Shown: piece by piece, positions 9,236 to 13,235 of the stretch | How positions within the stretch are numbered: position 1 is the stretch's first letter | How the letters are laid out: each line of letters starts with the position of its first letter | Source: an uncultured Ancrocorticia sp. | GTDB taxonomy: Bacteria; Actinomycetota; Actinomycetes; Actinomycetales; Actinomycetaceae | DNA length: 13,235 nt | Assembly (NCBI GenBank): GCA_905373325.1 | Contig: CAJPTB010000015.1 | Location: forward strand, 1-13,235 | Direction: 5' to 3' | The notes under the pieces: generated by a model | The model's database searches: none | Told to the model about the DNA's origin: nothing | Seen by the model: only the letters and a program-made list of their open reading frames with translations | Translations under genes and position numbers: made by a program

Positions 9236-9291
9236 GGAATGTCTCCTTATTTGCTGTTTCTCTCCCCGACACGGCCATCAGTGACAACTCA

Positions 9292-9303
9292 CGGAAATTT
9301 CCG
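9292..9303. promoter_or_regulatory. 12-bp palindrome upstream of pnp
   Basis: CGGAAATTTCCG is a perfect palindrome in the 150-bp rpsO–pnp spacer, about 57 bases before the pnp ATG. It could be an operator or part of the pnp leader. No protein is assigned, and no convincing promoter was found beside it. Confidence 0.3.
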
Positions 9304-9351
9304 GAAGCTCCCACCGAAGACCGGGCACTGGGGATCGTCTATCAACGAAAT

Positions 9352-9379
9352 GCGGCCCGGACTGTTTCATCCGGGCCGC
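9352..9379 (-). terminator. rpsO terminator
   Basis: A perfect 10-bp stem (GCGGCCCGGA at 9352–9361, TCCGGGCCGC at 9370–9379) has an 8-base loop and begins seven bases after the rpsO stop. In the minus direction it is followed by ATTTCGTTGAT, a partial U-tract. It separates rpsO from pnp, although read-through is common in this gene pair. Confidence 0.8.
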
Positions 9380-9385
9380 CCCATG

Positions 9386-9655
9386 TCACCGGCGAAGGCC
9401 GAGACGAGCGATCAGTGAGCGGTAACGCTCGATGTCTTCTTCGGCAAGGTATGCCAGAAGCCGCTTGCGCTGGCCGATGAGAAGCATGAGGCCTCGCCGC
9501 GAATGGTGATCGTGCTTGTGGGTGCGAAAATGCTCGGTCAATTCCTTGATGCGGGCCGAGAGCAAAGCAACCTGAACCTCCGGGGAACCGGTGTCGCCCT
9601 CATGGGTCGCGTACTCGGCGATGATCTGCTTCTTCTGTTCCGGCTTGAGGGCCAT
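9386..9655 (-). CDS. rpsO: 30S ribosomal protein S15
   Basis: 89 aa, the standard length. It is a primary 16S rRNA-binding protein that organises the central domain of the small subunit and contacts 23S rRNA in bridge B4. The typical helical sequence includes [13 protein letters not shown] at 20–32, [11 protein letters not shown] at 46–56 and the C-terminal [13 protein letters not shown]. The ATG at 9655 has the strong Shine-Dalgarno AAGGAG four bases upstream. The leader contains a hairpin that could mediate feedback by S15. It lies between ribF and pnp, as in other actinobacteria. Confidence 0.98.
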   Translation of the reverse strand: MALKPEQKKQIIAEYATHEGDTGSPEVQVALLSARIKELTEHFRTHKHDHHSRRGLMLLIGQRKRLLAYLAEEDIERYRSLIARLGLRR

Positions 9656-9678
9656 GATTCTCCTTTTCGTTCCGTTGC

Positions 9679-9721
9679 ACGGAGCTCCGGGGCATGTTCT
9701 CCCGAGCTATGACGCTTCCGT
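9679..9721 (-). promoter_or_regulatory. rpsO leader hairpin, possible S15 autoregulatory element
   Basis: On the minus strand ACGG (9721–9718) pairs with CCGT (9682–9679). After a 9-base bulge, AGCTC (9708–9704) pairs with GAGCT (9687–9683), and GGG pairs with CCC with one bulged G, around a 9-base loop. The hairpin ends about 24 bases before the rpsO start. S15 feedback through structured leaders is known in several phyla. This structure was found by eye and not matched to a known class. Confidence 0.4.
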
Positions 9722-9785
9722 GGCCGATCTGACGGCCTTTTAAGTTTACCAGCAAGCACAAACGACGGTTGACATTCCCGTGTGA

Positions 9786-9863
9786 GCTTGCATACCGGAC
9801 TTCCGCGGGCTTGCATGCCGGGAGCGGCCAGGCGGCGTCGCGAGCGTCGTCGGCCAGGCGGCG
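9786..9863. repeat. Two pairs of short direct repeats in the ribF–rpsO spacer
   Basis: GCTTGCATACCGG (9786–9798) recurs with one change at 9809–9821. CGGCCAGGCGGCG (9825–9837) recurs exactly at 9851–9863. The periods are 23 and 26 bases. CCTCGGG also occurs twice just beyond. The region is non-coding on the minus strand and lies beyond the ribF stop. Slippage duplications seem more likely than a binding array. Confidence 0.6.
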
Positions 9864-9882
9864 CCCTCGGGAACCCCTCGGG

Positions 9883-10878
9883 TCACGCAGCAGTGACCGA
9901 AGCCGGATCGACCCTTCCCGCCGTCGGAACGCCCAGAATCTCGGCCGTGTTGCGCAGGTCCTCGTCCATCTGGCCGAGAAGCCCCTCGAGGGAGTCGAAG
10001 GAAAGCATGGGCCTGAGGTATTCGACGAAGTCCACGGCTATCGACTCTCCGTAGAGGTTAAGGTCCGACCTGCCGAGGACGTGGACCTCGACCGTCCGCT
10101 CGGTCCCCTCGAAGTGCGGATTCGTCCCCACCGATATCGCCGCGGGAAGGTACTCCGCGGCGCGGGCGCCCTCGACCGAGCGCACGAGCCATCCCGCGTA
10201 CACGCCGTCCGCGGGGACTTCGCCGAGGTCGTCGCCCGCGAGATTGGCCGTGGGAAAGCCGATGGCGCGCCCGCGTTGGAATCCGTGGACGACCTCGCCG
10301 CGGATTCGGTGGCGGCGTCCGAGGACTCGTGCGGCCCCCGCCACGTCGCCCGCGGCGAGGAGCTCGCGCACCCAAGTCGAGGACCACCTGCGTCCCTCGG
10401 GCGCGGCGAGATCGGACACGAGGGTCACCTCGACGCCTTTTTCCCTTCCCAGGGCGGCGAGCACGGCGCCGTCGCCTTCGTTGCGGAACCCGAACCTGAC
10501 GTCCTCGCCGACGACCACGACGCGCGCCCGCAGCTCGCCCACAAGCTGCTTTTCGAAAAATTCGCGGGGCGTCGCCCGGGCGTAGTCGAGGGTGTATCTC
10601 TGGACGTAGACGGCGTCGATCCCGGCCGCCGCGAGACGATCGATTCTGTCGCCCAGAGTCGAGACGAGATGGACGTTCTGGGTCGAATGGACGGAGGCGG
10701 GATGAGGATCGAATGTGAGCGCCACGGAGGCGAGGCCGCGTTCCTTCGCCTGCCGAACCGTCTCCCGCAGCACCGCGCGGTGGCCTTTGTGCACGCCGTC
10801 GAAGACCCCTATCGTCACCGCCGTGCCGACAAGGCCGCTCGGAATGTCCTCAGGTTTGCGCCATACGTCGATGCTCAC
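9883..10878 (-). CDS. ribF: Bifunctional riboflavin kinase / FAD synthetase
   Basis: 331 aa from the GTG at 10878, a normal RibF length. It phosphorylates riboflavin to FMN and adenylylates FMN to FAD. The N-terminal nucleotidyltransferase domain (about 18–185) has GVFDGVHKGH at 24–33, FDPHP further on, and SSTWVRELL near its end. The C-terminal flavokinase domain (about 195–320) carries VVHGFQRGRAIGFPTANL, including the PTAN metal/ATP motif. The GTG start is chosen because it overlaps the stop of the preceding small gene (GTGA), a typical coupled junction, and because VSIDVWR matches the family's N-terminus. The longer open frame upstream is the Arg-rich shadow of the small gene. rpsO follows after 227 bases. 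Confidence 0.95.
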   Translation of the reverse strand: MSIDVWRKPEDIPSGLVGTAVTIGVFDGVHKGHRAVLRETVRQAKERGLASVALTFDPHPASVHSTQNVHLVSTLGDRIDRLAAAGIDAVYVQRYTLDYARATPREFFEKQLVGELRARVVVVGEDVRFGFRNEGDGAVLAALGREKGVEVTLVSDLAAPEGRRWSSTWVRELLAAGDVAGAARVLGRRHRIRGEVVHGFQRGRAIGFPTANLAGDDLGEVPADGVYAGWLVRSVEGARAAEYLPAAISVGTNPHFEGTERTVEVHVLGRSDLNLYGESIAVDFVEYLRPMLSFDSLEGLLGQMDEDLRNTAEILGVPTAGRVDPASVTAA

Positions 10879-11129
10879 GCCGGCAACCCGCGAAGGCCGA
10901 GGTCGCGCCGCCCCTCGGAAAGATCGACGATCCGCTCGTCGACGACGGGCTTTTCGCCCGAGCCTCCGCCGCAGCCGCAGGCTCCGTCTCCTCCGCAGCC
11001 GCATTCGGACGTCGGTTCAACAGGGGCCGGGGGCTCCGCAGTGCGCCCGCGGACTATCGCGGCGGCGGCGACGGCGGCATCGACCGCGCTGCCCCCGCAT
11101 CCGCAATGAGAGTGGTTAGCGTTAGTCAT
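10875..11129 (-). CDS. Small Cys-rich protein with three CGCGG motifs
   Basis: 84 aa from ATG 11129. The sequence opens with NHSHCGCGG (Cys9, Cys11), continues through an Ala-rich helix at 15–26 and a Pro-rich linker, then has ECGCGG (Cys43, Cys45) and ACGCGGG (Cys51, Cys53), and ends with an acidic-basic tail. Codon use is GC3-rich like its neighbours. Its TGA overlaps the GTG of ribF, so the two are probably co-translated. The six Cys in C-G-C pairs plus His6 and His8 suggest metal or Fe–S binding. CGCGG is also the name motif of a putative radical-SAM-modified peptide family, but no radical SAM gene is in the window. There is no Shine-Dalgarno at the ATG, and the frame is open upstream to an ATG at 11294, so the start is uncertain. 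Confidence 0.6.
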   Translation of the reverse strand: MTNANHSHCGCGGSAVDAAVAAAAIVRGRTAEPPAPVEPTSECGCGGDGACGCGGGSGEKPVVDERIVDLSEGRRDLGLRGLPA

Positions 11130-11236
11130 GAGATATAGGTTAATGCTCAGCGCCGATCCCGAGCACATCGACGCGGGCGCCGAGCATGCCGATGCCCGCA
11201 CAGGGCCGAAAAATCGCCTTCCGATCTGGACAACGT

Positions 11237-11258
11237 CGACGATCACGAGAAATCGTCG
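11237..11258. repeat. 7-bp hairpin in the truB to Cys-rich-gene spacer
   Basis: CGACGAT (11237–11243) and ATCGTCG (11252–11258) flank an 8-base loop in the 205-bp spacer 11130–11334. No U-tract follows. It might be a weak truB terminator. I see no gene and no clear promoter in the spacer, although TATAT stands directly before the small gene's ATG. Confidence 0.3.
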
Positions 11259-11334
11259 GGGCAGCGAAAGATTGACGCCGGCCCGTCTGCGCAACGGCGA
11301 CGAGCCGACGCCGACGCCCGCAGGGGCAGAAAAG

Positions 11335-12414
11335 TCACTCTTCCGAAGCGGGAGTCAAGAGCAGGTCGGGTTTGACCCTGCCGCCTCTGCGGCTGACGAG
11401 AGCAACAGGCGTTCCGCCGCACCACGCTACCGCGACGGCGGATCCCGAGCCGCGTCCGTCGGGCCCAGAACCCAGCGCGTCGCGGCCCGCAGCGCCCGGC
11501 GCGAGGGCGTCGGAGGCCGCGGCTTTCACGCCGAGGAAGTCGAAGGGCGAATCTGCAGAGACGAAACGCCCCATGCGCAGGTCGCGCGCCGCCTCCTCTG
11601 ACACCTCCAGAGCAGGAAACATCGCGCGGCACAGGTCCGCCAAGGTGTGGACGGGCATCTGTCCGTCGGCCTCGACCGCGTCGGCGCATTCACGCACGCT
11701 CGCGGCCTCGCCGACATCCCAGGGGCCGACTCGCGTGCGCCTGAGGGACGTCAGGTGCGCCCCGAATCCGAGCTCCTCCCCCAAATCGCGCGCCAGCGCT
11801 CGCACGTAGGTTCCCGCGCCGCACACAACGCGCACGTCCACATCGAAGACGGGCGCCCCGCAGGCCTCGGCAAACCGAGGGCCGCCGACTGCTTCGAAGA
11901 CATCGACGCGAATCGGCCGGGCGTCGAGGACTACCTCGCGCCCCTCGCGAACCAGATCGTAGGCTCTGCGGCCCTCGACTTTCAGAGCGCTCACCGAGCT
12001 TGGAACCTGAAGGACGTCGCCGGTCAGGTTCGCCATGGCGCGGGCGAGCTCCGCGGCGTCCGCTTCCCGCGCGCCCCTCGCCCGCACGATTTCGCCCTGC
12101 GCGTCCTCGGTGGACGTTTCAATCCCGAAACGAATCGTCGCCTCGTACTCTTTGGCGGTTCCCGTGACGTACCGCAACAGCTTCGTGGCGCGCCCTAGGC
12201 CGATGCAGAGAACGCCCGTGGCCATCGGGTCGAGGGTTCCGGCGTGCCCGACCTTCTTCGTTCCCGCCAGCCGCCGGACGGCGCCGACGACGTCGTGGCT
12301 GGTGACGCCGGGATCCTTGTCGATGACGGCAAGGCCGTCGCCCGGGAAGCTCCCGCGGGGAAGGTCGCCCCACGGCATGGCTCGCCGCGGGCCGCTCCGA
12401 GGCTCAGGCCTCAT
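11335..12414 (-). CDS. truB: tRNA pseudouridine(55) synthase
   Basis: 359 aa from ATG 12414. It makes the universal pseudouridine 55 in the T-loop of tRNAs. The catalytic motif HAGTLDP is at 57–63 with nucleophile Asp62, and GLAVIDKDPGVTSHDVV at 27–43 is the expected first strand. Other family blocks are KEYEATIRFG, VPSSVSALKVEGRRAYDLVREG and CGAGTYVRALARDLG. The C-terminus has the extra actinobacterial TruB C-terminal domain, interrupted by a Gly/Ala/Asp-rich loop. The start at 12414 has GAGG six bases upstream and overlaps the end of rbfA by 11 bases. An ATG at 12378 (MPWGDLP) is a shorter alternative. rbfA–truB is a conserved translational pair after infB. Confidence 0.95.
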   Translation of the reverse strand: MRPEPRSGPRRAMPWGDLPRGSFPGDGLAVIDKDPGVTSHDVVGAVRRLAGTKKVGHAGTLDPMATGVLCIGLGRATKLLRYVTGTAKEYEATIRFGIETSTEDAQGEIVRARGAREADAAELARAMANLTGDVLQVPSSVSALKVEGRRAYDLVREGREVVLDARPIRVDVFEAVGGPRFAEACGAPVFDVDVRVVCGAGTYVRALARDLGEELGFGAHLTSLRRTRVGPWDVGEAASVRECADAVEADGQMPVHTLADLCRAMFPALEVSEEAARDLRMGRFVSADSPFDFLGVKAAASDALAPGAAGRDALGSGPDGRGSGSAVAVAWCGGTPVALVSRRGGRVKPDLLLTPASEE

Positions 12415-12961
12415 CCACACCCTCGGCTTGGTCGTCCTCGGAGGGGGCAAAGGAAGCCTCAAAGGCTTTGCCACTCAGCGCATCGCCGTCTATGGCCTCG
12501 TCGGCGTCGGCCGAGGCCTCGTCGGCGACCTCGCTTTCCTCGACGTCGCGAGGCTTCTTGTACGGATCGGCGTCCCCGGCGGGCGCAGCGCCTTCCGCCG
12601 ATTTGGCGATCTCGGCGTCCCTGTGCCGGGCTGCCGCAAGCGCGTCCTCGAGGGAGCGGGCCGTCTCCGGCAGGGCGTCGGCCGTGAACTCGATCGTCGG
12701 CGTCAGGCGCAGGCCCAACTGCCTGCCGACGTGCGAGCGAATGTTGCCCTTGGCACGGTTGAGGGCCCGGCCTGCGTCCCTGAGCTTCCTCTCATCGCCA
12801 TAGGCGGTGTAGAAGACCGTGGCGTGCTGGAGGTCGCCGGTGACGCGGACGTCCGTGACGGTCACGAGCTCCAGGCGGGGATCCTTCAATCGGTTTGTCA
12901 CCAAAGACGCGACTATCTCATGGATGCGCTCGGCGACTCTGTTGGCGCGTGGATTGGGCAT
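12404..12961 (-). CDS. rbfA: Ribosome-binding factor A
   Basis: 185 aa. RbfA is a KH-type protein that binds immature 30S subunits near the 16S 5' end and assists late maturation and cold growth. The family core is at about 1–110: NPRANRVAERIHEIVASLV, then LKDPRLELVTVTDVRVTGDLQHATVFYT, then the RSHVGRQLGLRLTP segment. The last 65–70 residues are an acidic, Ala-rich, probably disordered tail beyond the usual end. The start at 12961 is fixed by AAAAGGAG six bases upstream and by the MPNPRANR N-terminus; an upstream in-frame ATG at 13039 gives no family-like sequence. It follows infB after 144 bases and overlaps truB. Confidence 0.95.
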   Translation of the reverse strand: MPNPRANRVAERIHEIVASLVTNRLKDPRLELVTVTDVRVTGDLQHATVFYTAYGDERKLRDAGRALNRAKGNIRSHVGRQLGLRLTPTIEFTADALPETARSLEDALAAARHRDAEIAKSAEGAAPAGDADPYKKPRDVEESEVADEASADADEAIDGDALSGKAFEASFAPSEDDQAEGVDEA

Positions 12962-13068
12962 CTGGCACTCCTTTTCGGCGGATGGGCTTAGACCGACCGG
13001 CGGGGCTTCGACGACGGGCTGAGCTTCGACAACAAGCAAGCCTTCGAGGGCGGGCGGGCCTGAGACCG

Positions 13069-13096
13069 CGGCGGCGGACCTAACGGCCCGCCGCCG
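13069..13096 (-). terminator. GC-only hairpin after infB
   Basis: CGGCGGCGG (13069–13077) and CCGCCGCCG (13088–13096) form a perfect 9-bp stem with a 10-base loop, starting 10 bases beyond the infB stop. No U-tract follows in the minus direction. It may be a terminator, an attenuator between infB and rbfA, or an RNA-processing or stability element. Confidence 0.45.
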
Positions 13097-13105
13097 TCGA
13101 TCGCG

Positions 13106-13235
13106 TCAATCGCGCGGCTTTTCCTGCATCTCGAAGGTTTCGATGAAGTCGCCCTCGCGAATGTCGCGATACCCGAGAGTGATGCCGCACTCGTATCCTT
13201 CGCGGACCTCGGTGACGTCGTCCTTCTCACGGCGC
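13106..13235 (-). CDS. infB: Translation initiation factor IF-2, C-terminal end (partial)
   Basis: Only the last 42 codons are present, running off the right edge; base 13235 belongs to the preceding codon. The translation starts [18 protein letters not shown], continues with [18 protein letters not shown] and ends at TGA (13108–13106). This is the conserved end of IF-2 domain IV, with the G-Y-E-C-G-I motif and the D-x-I-E-x-[FY]-E core seen across bacteria. This domain binds the fMet end of initiator tRNA. infB upstream of rbfA and truB is the classical order. Nothing can be said of the G domain or N-terminus, which lie outside the window. Confidence 0.95.
   Translation of the reverse strand, partial: RREKDDVTEVREGYECGITLGYRDIREGDFIETFEMQEKPRD

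Noticed and set aside
9769..11109. 446-codon plus-strand frame opposite ribF and the Cys-rich gene
   Set aside because: ribF is unmistakable on the other strand. A plus-strand TTGACA at 9769–9774 has no good −10 and leads only into this shadow frame.
12962..13039. N-terminal extension of rbfA to an ATG at 13039
   Set aside because: The extension has no family similarity, while ATG 12961 has a strong Shine-Dalgarno and the standard RbfA N-terminus.

Overview
The window is GC-rich, with most third codon positions G or C, and carries the conserved actinobacterial block infB–rbfA–truB–(small Cys-rich gene)–ribF–rpsO–pnp–M16 peptidase–dapB. All of these are read on the minus strand. The gene order, GC bias, and the ESX-type (WXG/YxxxD) and DUF1023-type proteins point to a high-GC Gram-positive, possibly of the Actinomycetaceae. 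The genus cannot be fixed from this sequence alone.

Right to left (the direction of transcription): the last 42 codons of infB, rbfA (start fixed by a strong Shine-Dalgarno), truB (overlapping rbfA by 11 bases), a spacer of about 200 bp, an 84-aa protein with three CGCGG motifs whose stop overlaps the GTG start of ribF (GTGA), ribF, rpsO with a structured leader and a terminator, pnp with a terminator, a 24-bp minisatellite, an M16 zinc protease gene, and finally dapB. The right-hand part is a translation, ribosome-maturation and RNA-turnover cluster with a flavin-cofactor gene. The left end is peptidoglycan/lysine precursor synthesis.

The unusual part is the left 5 kb. Two paralogous plus-strand genes encode secreted-type alpha/beta hydrolases (DUF1023-like, nucleophile motif GHSYGS) with an N-terminal helical WxG hairpin. 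They flank dapB, and the second separates dapB from the M16 gene. The second hydrolase is preceded, with a TGATG overlap, by a 106-aa helical-hairpin protein that lacks WxG but carries YxxxD just after its second helix. I infer a PE/PPE-like heterodimer with a split type VII secretion signal. The first hydrolase has a glycine-rich hydrophobic insert that the second lacks, and no partner gene is visible in the window. The segment between dapB and the small gene is AT-richer than its surroundings. It holds divergent promoter signals and a perfect Shine-Dalgarno in front of a six-codon frame.

All functional calls come from motif recognition by eye; no alignments or database searches were run.
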